62,588 nt of DNA from Pusillimonas sp. (lineage in GTDB: Bacteria; Pseudomonadota; Gammaproteobacteria; Burkholderiales; Burkholderiaceae_B): contig NZ_JAJUFE010000012.1 in the NCBI RefSeq assembly GCF_029263785.1, forward strand, positions 1 through 62,588, read 5' to 3'. The notes beneath the pieces were generated by a model. It ran no database searches. It was not told the DNA's origin and saw nothing but the letters and a program-made list of their open reading frames with translations. Positions 1 through 10,392 of this stretch are shown here, piece by piece (positions within the stretch are counted from its first letter, which is position 1; each line of letters begins with the position of its first letter). Made by a program: the position numbers and the translations under genes.

Positions 1-834
1 AGCATCAGATTGGGCCACCTTCGGCAGCATTTTGGCGACCCGCTGCTTGTCAGGACGTCGAGCGGACTCATGGCCACGCCATTTCTTGAGGGTCTTATCG
101 GCGACATCGAGCGCGCAATCAAATTGCTAAGCCCCGAAGAAAGCGCCCGGCGTGCGTTTGATCCGGTCACATCGACCCGGCGCTTTCGCCTGGGGCTGAG
201 TCACATTGCACAAATGGTCATGCTGCCCGAAATTCTGGGGCAATTTAAGGTGCTTGGTCCCGGTCTTAAAGTGGAATCTCTGGATCTTGACGGCACTACC
301 GCCGGGCTGCTGGAAAGCGGCCAGCTCGATCTTGCGGTCGGCTACACGTTTGAGTTGCATAACGGCTTCTTTCAGCAACGGCTGTTCGCCGAAAATTACT
401 CCTGCATTGTCCGGCAGGGTCACCCTCGCATCGGCGACACCTTATCCAAGCAGCAGTTTCTGGATGAAGAACATCTCGCCCTGATTGCCCCGGCTACCGG
501 GCATTCCATGTTGGACAAGGTTTTGGAAGAGCGTGGAGTGCAGCGCAAGATAGCAGCCAGGGTTTCTTCGTATCTTGGGCTTGAGCAGATACTGGTATCG
601 ACAGACCTGGTCGCCATGGTTCCATCGCGTCTGGCTCGAACCCTGGCGTTGGGCGATCGCATCAAGATCCTGGGCCTGCCGTTTCCTTCACCCACCTACG
701 AAGTACGCCAATATTGGCACGAACGCTATCATCACGATTCGGGCAATAGTTGGCTGCGCAAGCTTATCTTCGAAAGCTTCACCAATCTTCCTCCGGTGTT
801 CACCAAATTGCTGGGTTCGGTAAGTTCGCAGTGA
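1..834 (+). CDS. LysR-family transcriptional regulator, 5' truncated
   Basis: The frame is open from base 1, so the start and most of the winged helix-turn-helix lie outside the window. The first residues (LGHLRQHFGDPLLVR) match the end of a LysR DNA-binding domain, where a short helix leads into GDPLLVR. The remaining 260 or so residues form the periplasmic-binding-like effector domain, beginning near RRFRLGLSH and ending after a conserved YHHDSGNSWLR segment. Proteins of this type are cytoplasmic and usually control a divergent or adjacent operon in response to a small ligand. The target and ligand cannot be told because the upstream neighbour is missing. The family call is firm; the specific function is unknown. 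Confidence 0.9.
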   Translation, partial: SIRLGHLRQHFGDPLLVRTSSGLMATPFLEGLIGDIERAIKLLSPEESARRAFDPVTSTRRFRLGLSHIAQMVMLPEILGQFKVLGPGLKVESLDLDGTTAGLLESGQLDLAVGYTFELHNGFFQQRLFAENYSCIVRQGHPRIGDTLSKQQFLDEEHLALIAPATGHSMLDKVLEERGVQRKIAARVSSYLGLEQILVSTDLVAMVPSRLARTLALGDRIKILGLPFPSPTYEVRQYWHERYHHDSGNSWLRKLIFESFTNLPPVFTKLLGSVSSQ

Positions 835-1009
835 CTCTTTGTTCGTCGGTCACGCGCTGAAAAATCTCATCATCGCCCTGTGTGCAGGCAGGTTTCCAGG
901 CCGGAATAGGTAGTTCCCGAGTCGATGCAAACGCCAATTGTTGCGTACTTTCGGGGTGACTAAGCTTGCCCATTCCAATTGGTCAATGCTTGTCACCACG
1001 GAGGTCAAT

Positions 1010-1822
1010 ATGCGAGAGCGACTCGATTGCGCTTTGATTGGTACCGCGTGCACAGAAAGCTGGACACGTCCCTGGGCCGGCCGACATTTTGCCGGTCGCC
1101 TGTATTTTCATTCACCCATGCCCAGCATCGACGTGTCGCATCCCGAAGCGCCCGATCAACTGGGCAACGGCTCCATGATCCTTCGTCGCTTCGATGTCTG
1201 TCTGGTGCCGGTCAGCGCGCAGAATCTGGCCTGGGCGCGTACCAGCCTCTCGGCAGCGAACGGCAGGCTTACTACGCCGGTGTTTGCCCTCATCGATCAG
1301 CTCAAGGCGGCAGCGCTGAACGATCTCTACGAGCTTGGTTTAAGTGATTTCGTCCGCGCACCGCTGTGCCCCGAAGAGTTGCGTGTACGAATCGAACGGC
1401 TGCTTGAACGCCGTGCGCCGGCGCTGTCCTGGTCAATGCCTGTCAGTTCGCCTTCTACCCGGGTCGGCGAGCGAAGCGGAGACTACATCGGGCCCGCCCA
1501 GGGGCTTCGCCCAGACGAGGCCGAGCTGTGCTCGACTATACTTGAGCGTACCGGCATCGAACTCGACGCCTATGCTGCTGCCACCGCTTCGCGCAGCGCA
1601 ACCTCCCGCGAATCCTTTCGGGCTGCCAAGGGCAAGATCATCGAAAGGTTCGAAACCGCCTATATCAAGGCTGCATTGGGCAGACACTCGGGCAATATCG
1701 CCATGGCCGCCCGAGCCGCCCAGAAGCACCGTCGTGCTTTCTGGGCCCTGATGCGCAAGTACGACATCGACGCCGCTCCCTACCGGTCCGAGTCGCCACC
1801 TAAACACCTTTCCGACGGGTAA
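1010..1822 (+). CDS. Fis-type DNA-binding regulator with a degenerate receiver-like N-terminus
   Basis: 270 residues. The start at 1010 is chosen because GGAGG (1000-1004) lies at ideal spacing before it; an upstream in-frame start at 938 has no such site. The C-terminal 50 residues (ERFETAYIKAALGRHSGNIAMAAR...) resemble the Fis/NtrC helix-turn-helix, in which AARAAQKHRRAFWALMRKY is the recognition part. The N-terminal 130 residues look like a response-regulator receiver fold (FDVCLVPVS, then TPVFALIDQ, then LGLSDFVRAPL), but the position where the phospho-acceptor Asp is expected reads Val-Pro. No AAA+ sigma-54 module lies between the two parts. It ends 30 bp before hemE. The regulatory target is unknown. 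The C-terminal domain is clear; the receiver reading is inference. Confidence 0.7.
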   Translation: MRERLDCALIGTACTESWTRPWAGRHFAGRLYFHSPMPSIDVSHPEAPDQLGNGSMILRRFDVCLVPVSAQNLAWARTSLSAANGRLTTPVFALIDQLKAAALNDLYELGLSDFVRAPLCPEELRVRIERLLERRAPALSWSMPVSSPSTRVGERSGDYIGPAQGLRPDEAELCSTILERTGIELDAYAAATASRSATSRESFRAAKGKIIERFETAYIKAALGRHSGNIAMAARAAQKHRRAFWALMRKYDIDAAPYRSESPPKHLSDG

Positions 1823-1852
1823 AATGACCCGCGTATTTTTTCAAGGATAGCC

Positions 1853-2923
1853 GTGTCGTCTCCCACACTTAAGAACGATGTTTTCCTGCGTGCGCTCATG
1901 CGTGAGCCCGTGCCCTACACTCCGCTTTGGCTGATGCGCCAGGCCGGGCGCTACTTGCCCGAATACAACGAGACCAGGGCGCGTGCAGGATCGTTTATGG
2001 GTCTCGCCCAAAACCCCGAATACGCTTGCGAGGTAACGTTACAGCCTCTGGCGCGCTTCGAGCTGGATGCGGCTATCCTTTTCTCTGACATCCTTACGGT
2101 GCCCCATGCCATGGGCCTGGGCCTCGACTTTGTCGCTGGCGAAGGTCCCCGATTCGCGCATCCTGTGCGCAGCGAAGACGAAGTCCTCAAGCTTGCGGTT
2201 CCCGATATGTCGCAGCTGCAATATGTGTTTGACGCTGTGTCGCTCATTCGCAAAGAGCTCGATGGCAAGGTGCCCCTGATCGGTTTCGCGGGCAGTCCCT
2301 GGACTATCGGTTGCTATATGGTCGAAGGACAAGGTTCCAGCGACTACCGTCTTATCAAGAGCATGCTTTACTCCCGGCCCGACCTCGTCCATCGGATGCT
2401 GAACGTCAATGCTCAGTCTACGGCTTTGTACCTCAATGCCCAGATTCAGGCTGGCGCACAGGCCGTGATGATCTTCGATAGTTGGGGCGGCGTATTGGCC
2501 GACAGCCTGTACCAGGAATTCTCGCTGGCCTATGTTCAGCAGGTGGTTCAAGGCTTGACCCGCGAGCGTGAAGGGCGTCGGGTGCCTGTCATCGTCTTCA
2601 CAAAAGGGGGCGGGCAGTGGATAGAAGACATCGCGGCTTGTGGCTGCGATGCCGTCGGTCTGGACTGGACTGTCAACCTTGCCCAGGCTCGCCGCCGGGT
2701 CGAAGACAAGGTCGCCCTGCAGGGCAATATCGATCCCATGGCCCTGTTCGGTGGCGAGGCAGCCATTCGTGCCGAGGCACGTCGGGTCATCGACGACTTT
2801 GGGCCAGTCGGCGACGGAGGCCACGTGTTCAATCTCGGGCATGGCATTTCTCAATTTACCCCTCCCGAGGCGGTGGCGGCCCTGGTCGACGAAGTCCACA
2901 CCTACAGCCGGGGCAAGCACTGA
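1853..2923 (+). CDS. hemE: Uroporphyrinogen decarboxylase
   Basis: 356 residues, the normal length for HemE. The enzyme removes four carboxyl groups from uroporphyrinogen III to give coproporphyrinogen III in cytoplasmic haem biosynthesis. It contains the N-terminal signature [15 protein letters not shown], the [14 protein letters not shown] segment with its catalytic Asp, and GFAGSPWTI. The start is GTG, preceded by AAGGA at 1843-1847. The gene is followed by a strong terminator (2944-2969), so it appears to end its transcription unit before priA. Assignment is secure. Confidence 0.98.
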   Translation: MSSPTLKNDVFLRALMREPVPYTPLWLMRQAGRYLPEYNETRARAGSFMGLAQNPEYACEVTLQPLARFELDAAILFSDILTVPHAMGLGLDFVAGEGPRFAHPVRSEDEVLKLAVPDMSQLQYVFDAVSLIRKELDGKVPLIGFAGSPWTIGCYMVEGQGSSDYRLIKSMLYSRPDLVHRMLNVNAQSTALYLNAQIQAGAQAVMIFDSWGGVLADSLYQEFSLAYVQQVVQGLTREREGRRVPVIVFTKGGGQWIEDIAACGCDAVGLDWTVNLAQARRRVEDKVALQGNIDPMALFGGEAAIRAEARRVIDDFGPVGDGGHVFNLGHGISQFTPPEAVAALVDEVHTYSRGKH

Positions 2924-2943
2924 TATTGCACTGAACAATTCGC

Positions 2944-2969
2944 AAAGGCCCGTGACTACGGGCCTTTTT
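2944..2969 (+). terminator. Rho-independent terminator of hemE
   Basis: AAAGGCCCG (2944-2952) and CGGGCCTTT (2959-2967) form a perfect 9-bp stem around a 6-nt loop. The T-run extends to 2969, 20 bp after the hemE stop codon. Confidence 0.9.
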
Positions 2970-3239
2970 GACAAGTTGTGCACAAGTTACATCGCTCTGC
3001 AACAAAACCGTAGCTCGGAAGGTCTGCATTAAGATTGCTATGTAACCTGTTGATTTATAAATGGTATATGTAAAGTTCGTGGTGGCGGGTGTGATTTGTA
3101 AGGAAAACAGCACCGACTTATCCCAAGTTGTTATTGCGGTTCTCCCCAAAGTTATCCACAGGTGTCACTTAGCCCTTTCGCCAGACCCTGATGACAACAG
3201 GGCTTACACGCCATACATAAGAATTTACTTTAAGTCTCA
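2970..3239. other. Non-coding hemE-priA spacer with DnaA-box-like sites
   Basis: About 270 bp without a credible gene. It contains one perfect DnaA-box consensus, TTATCCACA (3152-3160), and the palindrome TTGTGCACAA (2976-2985), which reads as a one-mismatch box on both strands. A locally AT-rich stretch (3051-3075) lies between them. A 60-codon open frame (3061-3243) has no ribosome-binding site and no recognisable protein. The priA promoter must lie here, but I could not define convincing -35 and -10 boxes. Confidence 0.5.
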
Positions 3240-5354
3240 ATGACCGCTCCGTCGTCGATCTTGCCCAGTCGCGAGCCTGGCCCGCACAATGCTGATGCAC
3301 CTGCCTACTGGTTACGGGTCGCGCTCGATGTGCCCCTGCCGGGTTTGTTCGACTACCGCAGTGATCAGGATGTTGCCGTGGGAACGCGGGTAATCGTCCC
3401 GTTCGGGCGGCGGAAAATGGTGGGTGTCGTTGTTCAACTGGAAGATCAGCCGACCATCGATGCGCACTTGGTCAAACCCGTTGAACAGATCCTGAGCGAT
3501 CTGCCACCCATGCCCGACGACTGGATGCGTCTGGCCAGGTTTGCCGCCCAGTATTATCAGCGGCCGCTTGGCGAAGTCATGCTGCCATGTCTTCCCACGG
3601 GTTTACGCAAGGTCAGCGCCTATCAGGGCAAGCGGTCTGGGGGCGGACCGGTAGTGCGCAGCGACGCACGAAAGCAGTCGGCGCCTGCCTCCGATGTCAC
3701 GCCGGCAGCGGCACCCCAACTTAATGCCGATCAAGAAAAGGCTGTAAACGAGATCTGCGGCATTCAAGGCTTCAAGGCAGTACTGCTGCATGGTATTACT
3801 GGCAGTGGCAAAACAGAGGTGTATCTTCGTGCAGCCCAGCACGCCTTGGCGCAGGGTCGGCAAGTGCTGTTCATGGTGCCCGAGATCAATCTCACCCCGC
3901 AGCTCGAACGATCACTGCGTGCTCGACTGACCGCTGTTGCCGGTGGCGATATTCTCGCGGTCATGCATAGCGGCCTGGCCGACGGTGAACGCTTGCGTGC
4001 GTGGCTGCGTGTGCAGCGCGGCCAGGCGCGAATCCTTCTTGGAACCCGCTTAGCCATCTTTACCCCGCTTCCCGACCTGGGGCTGATCATCGTTGACGAA
4101 GAGCACGACGCTTCCTACAAGCAGCAAGACGGCCTTCGCTATTCGGCGCGCGATCTGGCTGTGTGGCGTGCGCACGACTTGGGGATACCGGTAGTGCTGG
4201 GCTCGGCGACGCCGTCCCTCGAGTCCTGGCATCATGCGCAAACCGGGCAGTATCTTCTTTTATCGTTAACGCATAGGGCCCGCGATGCCGAGTTGCCGGC
4301 GGTCCGGCTGGTAGATACCCGTCGGCTTGCCCTGGAGCAGGGCTTGTCGCCACATCTGGTAACGGCCATGCAAGAGCGCCTGCAAGACAAACAGCAGTGC
4401 CTCGTCTTTCTTAATCGGCGCGGTTATGCGCCGGTACTTTCGTGCGCGTCGTGTGGGTGGGTCAGCCAATGTACGCGATGTACCGCCTATACGGTCTTGC
4501 ATCGGGCCCGCGGCGGGCGAAATCTTTTAAGTTGTCACCATTGCGGGTACCGAAGCCAGGTGCCTCGTGCTTGCCCCGACTGTGGCGACCAGGATTTGCG
4601 CCCGATGGGGCGCGGTACACAACGCGTCGAAGAACATCTTGCCGAACTGTTTCCCGACGCCCGCATTGCACGGATTGATGCTGACAGCACGCGTCTGAAA
4701 GGTAGCGCCGAGGCCCTGTTTGCCAAGGTGCATGCCGGTGAGGTCGATATTCTGGTCGGCACGCAGATGGTCGCAAAGGGTCATGACTTCTCCAATCTGG
4801 GTCTGGTTGGCGTCCTTAATGCCGATTCCATGCTTTTTTCACAAGATTTTCGTGCTCCCGAACGATTGTTTGCGCAGTTGATGCAGGTGGCCGGCAGGGC
4901 TGGGCGCCACCTGAAGGGTGCAGAGGTCATCATCCAGACCGACTACCCGGAACAACCTGTTTATCAGGCGCTGACCCGCCACGATTACAAAGGGTTCGCC
5001 GAGTACGCCCTGACCGAGCGCCGGGCGGTGGGTTTGCCGCCATTCGCCCATCAGGCGCTGCTTACCGCCGAGGCCCGGGAACTGCGGCTGGCCATGGACT
5101 TTCTTTCTGCAGCGCGAGACTTCGTCGGTCAGCATCCAGACCGGTTCCCAGCGGCAGATTTGATCACTCTGTACGACCCGGTGCCCTTGCGGGTAGTACG
5201 GGTCGCCAATATTGAGCGTGCGCAGCTCCTGGTGGAAAGTAGCAGCCGACCGGCGTTGCAGGCGTTTCTTTCCGTCTGGATGCAGGCCATGCCCCAGCTG
5301 GCAGTCGATACTCGAGTTCGCTGGCAGCTTGAAGTTGACCCCCTGGAAATCTGA
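3240..5354 (+). CDS. priA: Primosomal protein N', replication-restart helicase PriA
   Basis: 704 residues, close to the 732 of E. coli PriA. This DEXH superfamily-2 helicase recognises stalled forks and reloads the replisome. Visible parts are the N-terminal DNA-binding domain (VALDVPLPGLFDY), Walker A GITGSGKTEV near residue 185, the DEEH box, and a zinc-binding region with paired cysteines (CASCGWVSQCTRC and CHHCGYRSQ...CPDCG) within residues 400-455. Helicase motifs V and VI (VGTQMVAKGHDF, QVAGRAGR) follow. The ATG at 3240 gives an N-terminus slightly longer than usual; a later start is possible but none is better supported. The stop codon overlaps the start of rep. Confidence 0.97.
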   Translation: MTAPSSILPSREPGPHNADAPAYWLRVALDVPLPGLFDYRSDQDVAVGTRVIVPFGRRKMVGVVVQLEDQPTIDAHLVKPVEQILSDLPPMPDDWMRLARFAAQYYQRPLGEVMLPCLPTGLRKVSAYQGKRSGGGPVVRSDARKQSAPASDVTPAAAPQLNADQEKAVNEICGIQGFKAVLLHGITGSGKTEVYLRAAQHALAQGRQVLFMVPEINLTPQLERSLRARLTAVAGGDILAVMHSGLADGERLRAWLRVQRGQARILLGTRLAIFTPLPDLGLIIVDEEHDASYKQQDGLRYSARDLAVWRAHDLGIPVVLGSATPSLESWHHAQTGQYLLLSLTHRARDAELPAVRLVDTRRLALEQGLSPHLVTAMQERLQDKQQCLVFLNRRGYAPVLSCASCGWVSQCTRCTAYTVLHRARGGRNLLSCHHCGYRSQVPRACPDCGDQDLRPMGRGTQRVEEHLAELFPDARIARIDADSTRLKGSAEALFAKVHAGEVDILVGTQMVAKGHDFSNLGLVGVLNADSMLFSQDFRAPERLFAQLMQVAGRAGRHLKGAEVIIQTDYPEQPVYQALTRHDYKGFAEYALTERRAVGLPPFAHQALLTAEARELRLAMDFLSAARDFVGQHPDRFPAADLITLYDPVPLRVVRVANIERAQLLVESSSRPALQAFLSVWMQAMPQLAVDTRVRWQLEVDPLEI

Positions 5355-7441
5355 TGTCTGGATACACGAGTTTGCCAGCAGGCCATACGCTGGCTCCTGA
5401 TTTGAATCCGCCCCAACGTGGCGCCGTCCTGTATCTGGACGGCCCCTGCCTGGTCCTGGCCGGTGCAGGCAGTGGCAAGACACGGGTCATCACGCAAAAG
5501 ATCGCGTATTTGTTGCGAGAGTGCGGCTATCAGGCCCGGAACGTGGTGGCGCTTACCTTTACCAACAAGGCCGCTCGCGAAATGAGCGAACGGGTCAAGG
5601 CCCTGGTCGATTCGCGCCTGATGAAAGGCCTGACGATCAGTACATTTCATTCCCTGGGAGTGCGATTTCTGCGCGAGGAAGCCCGCCATGCCGGGTTGAA
5701 GTCAGAATTTTCGATTCTTGATTCCACCGATTCACTGGGAATAATTCAGGAGCTGCTGGCCACTACCGACAAGGCCAGATTGCGAGCCGTCCAGCAAACC
5801 ATCTCGCTATGGAAGAATGCATTGATGGATCCTGATGCTGCCGAACGCGCAGCAGCTACGCCGAACGAGGCCGATGCCGCGCGGGTGTATCGAAACTATG
5901 AAGCGACGCTTGCCGCCTACCAGTCTGTTGATTTCGACGACCTGGTTCGACTGCCCACTGAGCTGATGCAGACCCATCAAGAGATACGCGAGCGGTGGCA
6001 GGCGCGCGTGCAGTATCTGCTGGTGGACGAATATCAAGACACCAACGAATGTCAGTATCGCCTGGTAAAGCTTTTGACCGGTCAACGGGCGATGTTTACG
6101 GCGGTCGGGGACGATGATCAGGCAATTTACGCCTGGCGAGGCGCGACGGTCGAGAATCTGGCCAAGCTCACCACGGATTATCCTTCGCTCAAGATCATCA
6201 AGCTTGAACAGAACTATCGCTCGGTAGAACGTATCTTGTCGGCGGCCAATCGGGTGATCGGACATAATCCCAATTTGTTCGACAAGAAGCTGTGGTCGAA
6301 CCTTGGTGTGGGCGAGCCCATACAGGTCACCGCTATGGAAACCGACCTGATCGAGGCGGAATCGGTTGCAGTGCGCATCTCGGCCGAACGATTCGAGCGG
6401 CGAGCGCAGTGGCGTGATTTTGCAATTCTGTATCGAAGCAATCAGCAGGCGCGCGTTGTCGAACAAGCGCTGCGCAATCTTCACATTCCTTACACGGTGT
6501 CCGGCGGACAAAGCTTCTTTGACAAGGCAGAGATTCGTGACGTTCTGGCGTATCTGCGCTTGATCGCCAATGATGATGACGACCCCGCTTTCATCCGTGC
6601 GGTCACGACTCCCCGGCGGGGGATAGGGCAGGGAACCTTGAAGACCCTGGGTGAGTTTGCTTCCGAAAATGGCTTGTCTCTTTTTGCTGCGGTCTTCGAA
6701 ATTGGTGCGTCGCAACGGCTGGCGTCACGCCAACTGGAATCTTTGCAAACTTTCGCACGCTTCATCCAGAGCATTCAGGAGCGTGCGGGCCGCAAGAGCG
6801 GTCGGCAAGTCACTCGGCAGGCCGAGCCTGCGGGCCCGCTTCTTGACGAAATGCTGGCCGCTATCCAGTACGAGCGCCATCTGTACGACACGCTTGATGA
6901 TCGTGCCGCACAGACACGCTGGCAAAATGTGCTCGAGCTTACAGAGTGGCTCAAGCGCAAGGCCACCGAGGACGAGCTCGATCTTTTCGAATTGGTGCAA
7001 CATGTGGCGCTGGTGACCATGCTTGAGCGCAGCGACGAGGAAGATCCCGATGCAGTAAAGCTATCTACGTTGCATGCTTCGAAGGGGCTTGAGTATCCAC
7101 ATGTGTATCTCATCGGCGTCGAAGAAGGGTTGTTGCCTCATATGGGCCGCGATGAAGAGGATGGCGATCCCGCAAAAGCTGCCGAATCGCTGGTAACCCG
7201 CATACAGGAAGAGCGTCGCCTGATGTACGTGGGCATTACGCGAGCTCAGCGCTCGCTGCACCTCACTTGGTGCAAGAAGCGTCGCAGGGCGCGCGAAGAT
7301 GTTGTCTGCGAGCCATCCCGCTTTATTGCCGAAATGGGGCTTTCCGCCCTGAAACCGCAAGAAGACTCATCGTTGCAGGCGATGTCTCCCAAGCAACGCC
7401 TGAGCATGCTCAAAGACTTGCTCAACAAGACAGAAAGCTGA
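5354..7441 (+). CDS. rep: ATP-dependent DNA helicase Rep
   Basis: 695 residues; superfamily-1 helicase (UvrD/Rep/PcrA). The N-terminus (LNPPQRGAVLYLDGPCLVLAGAGSGKTR) is closer to E. coli Rep than to UvrD. It has Walker A AGAGSGKT (residues 36-43), motif Ia TFTNKAA, Walker B VDEYQDTN near residue 223, DDDQAIYAWRGA, and the C-terminal motifs STLHASKGLEYPHV and YVGITRAQ. Rep is a 3'-5' translocase that clears proteins ahead of the fork. Its ATG overlaps the priA stop (TGATG, one base shared), so the two replication-restart enzymes are probably translationally coupled. Confidence 0.93.
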   Translation: MSGYTSLPAGHTLAPDLNPPQRGAVLYLDGPCLVLAGAGSGKTRVITQKIAYLLRECGYQARNVVALTFTNKAAREMSERVKALVDSRLMKGLTISTFHSLGVRFLREEARHAGLKSEFSILDSTDSLGIIQELLATTDKARLRAVQQTISLWKNALMDPDAAERAAATPNEADAARVYRNYEATLAAYQSVDFDDLVRLPTELMQTHQEIRERWQARVQYLLVDEYQDTNECQYRLVKLLTGQRAMFTAVGDDDQAIYAWRGATVENLAKLTTDYPSLKIIKLEQNYRSVERILSAANRVIGHNPNLFDKKLWSNLGVGEPIQVTAMETDLIEAESVAVRISAERFERRAQWRDFAILYRSNQQARVVEQALRNLHIPYTVSGGQSFFDKAEIRDVLAYLRLIANDDDDPAFIRAVTTPRRGIGQGTLKTLGEFASENGLSLFAAVFEIGASQRLASRQLESLQTFARFIQSIQERAGRKSGRQVTRQAEPAGPLLDEMLAAIQYERHLYDTLDDRAAQTRWQNVLELTEWLKRKATEDELDLFELVQHVALVTMLERSDEEDPDAVKLSTLHASKGLEYPHVYLIGVEEGLLPHMGRDEEDGDPAKAAESLVTRIQEERRLMYVGITRAQRSLHLTWCKKRRRAREDVVCEPSRFIAEMGLSALKPQEDSSLQAMSPKQRLSMLKDLLNKTES

Positions 7442-7448
7442 ATCTGCG

Positions 7449-7471
7449 AAGCGGGTCTCGTCTGCTTTTTT
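7449..7471 (+). terminator. Probable terminator of priA-rep
   Basis: AAGCGGG (7449-7455) pairs with TCTGCTT (7461-7467), including two G-T pairs, around a 5-nt loop. A run of seven Ts ending at 7471 completes it, 8 bp after the rep stop. The stem is weak, hence the moderate confidence. The gene on the other strand, gcvP, ends at 7517. Confidence 0.55.
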
Positions 7472-7516
7472 GTGATCCACGGGCTGAACAGGCCCGGATC
7501 AGGCTTGCGTTTTGTT

Positions 7517-10375
7517 TTAAGCGTAGTCGCCGACGGGTATGCACGAGCAATACAGATTCCGATCACCGTAGCTGTTGTCGACCCTGCCAACCGGAGGCCA
7601 ATATTTGTTGGCCTGAAGACCTGGTACAGGGAAAGCGGCTTGCGAGCGCAAATAGCTGTGGTTCCATTCGTCGGCACTGACCATTGCCGCCGTATGCGGC
7701 GCATTGCGCAGAGGATTGTCGTTTGCGGCGAATTCGCCGGCCTGGACTCTGGCGATCTCTTGTCGAATGGAAATCAAGGCCTCAACAAAGCGGTCAAGTT
7801 CGCTCAGCGCTTCGCTTTCCGTTGGCTCTAACATCAGCGTACCAGGTACGGGAAAGCTCATGGTTGGAGCGTGAAATCCGTAGTCCATCAGGCGTTTCGC
7901 AATGTCTTCATTGCTGATGCCGGTGTCCTTTTGCAGTGGCCGGATATCCAGGATGCATTCATGCGCGACCAGTCCTTTTGCGCCGGCATACAGCACCGGA
8001 TAATGCGGGCTCAGACGCGACGCAAGATAATTGGCAGCCAAAATCGCGTGTCGAGAAGCATCGGTCAGCCCCTGCGAGCCCATCATGGCGATGTACATCC
8101 ATGATATGGGGAGGATGCCCGCCGAGCCATAAGCCGCAGCGCTGATTGCTCCGATGCCGTTTGGATGAGGCTCGTAGCCCTGGGACCGCTGGTTGGGAAG
8201 GAACGTCGCCAGATGTTCGGCTACCGCCACCGGGCCCACTCCCGGGCCTCCGCCGCCATGCGGAATGCAGAACGTCTTGTGCAGGTTCAGGTGGGATACG
8301 TCTCCACCAAATCGGCCTGGCGCTGCAAGACCCACCATGGCGTTCATATTCGCGCCATCGACATAGACCTGGCCTCCGTGGCGGTGAACGATATCGCAGA
8401 CTTCGCGCACGGATTCTTCGAAGACGCCGTGTGTCGAAGGGTAGGTGATCATGATGGCAGCCAGGTTCTGGCTGTACGACTCGGCCTTGCTGCGCAGGTC
8501 TTCCAGATCAATATTGCCGTGGTTGTCGCACTTTACGACGACCACTTCCATACCCACCATTTGGGCCGAGGCCGGGTTCGTTCCATGTGCCGATGCGGGA
8601 ATGAGGCAGATATTTCGGCGCGACTCTCCGCGTGACGCATGGTAGGCGCGAATGATCTGCAGGCCTGCGTATTCACCTTGCGATCCGGCATTGGGCTGCA
8701 GGCTGACGGCGGCATAGCCGGTCACGGCGCAAAGCATGGCCTCAAGTTCCTGGATCATTTCCCTGTATCCCCGGGTTTGATCTTCAGGAGCGAAGGGGTG
8801 GATGTTTGCAAATTCGGGCCAGCTTATCGGAATGAGCTCGCTGGTGGCGTTCAGCTTCATCGTGCATGAGCCCAGGGGGATCATTCCGCGGTCCAGTGCA
8901 AGATCCTTATCGGCGAGACGACGCAGATAGCGCAGCATCTCGTGCTCGCTGTGATGGGTATTGAATACGGGGTGGGTCAGGTAGGGCGTTTGTCTTGCCA
9001 GCGTGCCGGGGAAAGCAAACGACTCAATACCTTGACGCAGATCGATGTATTCCGGAGCCTCACCACCTTGCGCAAAGATGCTCAAGAGGTCCTGCACGTC
9101 GGACGGGCCGGTAACCTGATCGAGCGATATGCCGATGTGCGTATTGTCAAGTTGTCGAAGATTTATGCCTTTGGCCTGTGCTGCTTCGATGAGGCCTTGA
9201 GTCGCCGAGCCGGTAATCAGGGTGAGAGTGTCGAAATAGGTCTCGTTGACGCGTTCCCAGCCCATCTCGGCCAGGCCCTTTGCCAGGGTGCTGGTCAGCT
9301 CGTGTATTTCCTGGGCGATTCGTCTGATTCCGCCCGGACCATGGTAAACAGCATACATTGACGCCATGATGGCCAGCAGCGCCTGCGCCGTGCAGATGTT
9401 TGACGTGGCTTTTTCTCGTCTGATATGTTGCTCACGTGTTTGCAGGGCCAGGCGATAGGCGGGTTGACCTTGCGAGTCGACGGTGACCCCTACCAGGCGG
9501 CCTGGAAGCGAACGCTTGAATTCATCTCGTACCGCCATGTAACCGGCGTGAGGGCCGCCGAAGCCCAAGGGAACACCGAAACGTTGCGTGGTGCCGATCA
9601 CGACATCTGCCCCCCATTCTCCCGGGGGCTTGAGCAAGGCAAGGGCAAGGAGGTCAGCGGCTACGGTAACCAGGCCGCCACGCTCGTGTACCGCCTGTGT
9701 CAACGCACTGTAATCGCGGACGTCGCCATTAACGCCGGGATACTGCAACAATACGCCGAATGCGTCGGTATTGGCTGCCTCTGCGGCCGGTCCGACCTTT
9801 ACCTGTATGTTCATCGCCTGGGCGCGCGTTTGCACGACTTCCAACGTCTGCGGCAGGACGTCGTCAGCGACATAGACAGTGGTGGAAGCCGCAGTGCGAT
9901 TGACCCGCAGCATCAGGGCCATAGCCTCTGCGGCGGCAGTTGCCTCGTCCAGCATTGATGCGTTGGCGATATCCGAGCCTGTAAGGTCGGTGACCATCTG
10001 CTGAAAGTTGATCAACGCCTCGAGGCGTCCCTGAGATATCTCTGGCTGATAAGGAGTGTAAGCCGTATACCAGGCGGGGTTCTCAAACAGATTCCGCAAA
10101 ATGACTGTGGGCGTCAGGGTGCCGTAATAACCCTGACCGATGAAACTGCGGAACACCTTGTTTTTTTTCGCGCGCTCTCTTAATTTTGCAAGCGCCTCCG
10201 ACTCGGATAAGGGTTGACTGAACTCCCCCAGGTTCAAAGGTTCGGTGAGCCTGATGTCAGAAGGAACTACATCGTTTATGAGAGCATCCAGGCTGCTGTA
10301 GTCCAGCTCCTTGAGCATGCGTCGCTGCTCGATACGGTCAGGGCCTATGTGTCGTTCGCTGAAAGGAATGCTCAT
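7517..10375 (-). CDS. gcvP: Glycine dehydrogenase (decarboxylating), glycine cleavage P-protein
   Basis: About 952 residues, full length for the single-chain P-protein. It decarboxylates glycine with pyridoxal phosphate and passes the aminomethyl group to lipoyl-GcvH. The N-terminus [13 protein letters not shown] is typical. The PLP lysine lies in [17 protein letters not shown]. Starts at 10375 or 10378 (two adjacent ATGs) are both possible; 10375 is preferred because GAGGA (10381-10385, complement) is better spaced. A TTG at 10396 would overlap the gcvT stop codon and is unlikely. The gene follows gcvT directly, with no gcvH between them, which departs from the common gcvT-gcvH-gcvP order. 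Confidence 0.97.
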   Translation of the reverse strand: MSIPFSERHIGPDRIEQRRMLKELDYSSLDALINDVVPSDIRLTEPLNLGEFSQPLSESEALAKLRERAKKNKVFRSFIGQGYYGTLTPTVILRNLFENPAWYTAYTPYQPEISQGRLEALINFQQMVTDLTGSDIANASMLDEATAAAEAMALMLRVNRTAASTTVYVADDVLPQTLEVVQTRAQAMNIQVKVGPAAEAANTDAFGVLLQYPGVNGDVRDYSALTQAVHERGGLVTVAADLLALALLKPPGEWGADVVIGTTQRFGVPLGFGGPHAGYMAVRDEFKRSLPGRLVGVTVDSQGQPAYRLALQTREQHIRREKATSNICTAQALLAIMASMYAVYHGPGGIRRIAQEIHELTSTLAKGLAEMGWERVNETYFDTLTLITGSATQGLIEAAQAKGINLRQLDNTHIGISLDQVTGPSDVQDLLSIFAQGGEAPEYIDLRQGIESFAFPGTLARQTPYLTHPVFNTHHSEHEMLRYLRRLADKDLALDRGMIPLGSCTMKLNATSELIPISWPEFANIHPFAPEDQTRGYREMIQELEAMLCAVTGYAAVSLQPNAGSQGEYAGLQIIRAYHASRGESRRNICLIPASAHGTNPASAQMVGMEVVVVKCDNHGNIDLEDLRSKAESYSQNLAAIMITYPSTHGVFEESVREVCDIVHRHGGQVYVDGANMNAMVGLAAPGRFGGDVSHLNLHKTFCIPHGGGGPGVGPVAVAEHLATFLPNQRSQGYEPHPNGIGAISAAAYGSAGILPISWMYIAMMGSQGLTDASRHAILAANYLASRLSPHYPVLYAGAKGLVAHECILDIRPLQKDTGISNEDIAKRLMDYGFHAPTMSFPVPGTLMLEPTESEALSELDRFVEALISIRQEIARVQAGEFAANDNPLRNAPHTAAMVSADEWNHSYLRSQAAFPVPGLQANKYWPPVGRVDNSYGDRNLYCSCIPVGDYA

Positions 10376-10392
10376 CATGTTCCTCGTTGGAG

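Noticed and set aside
3061-3243. 60-codon open frame between hemE and priA
   Set aside because: No ribosome-binding site, no recognisable protein, and it overlaps the DnaA-box region and the priA start.
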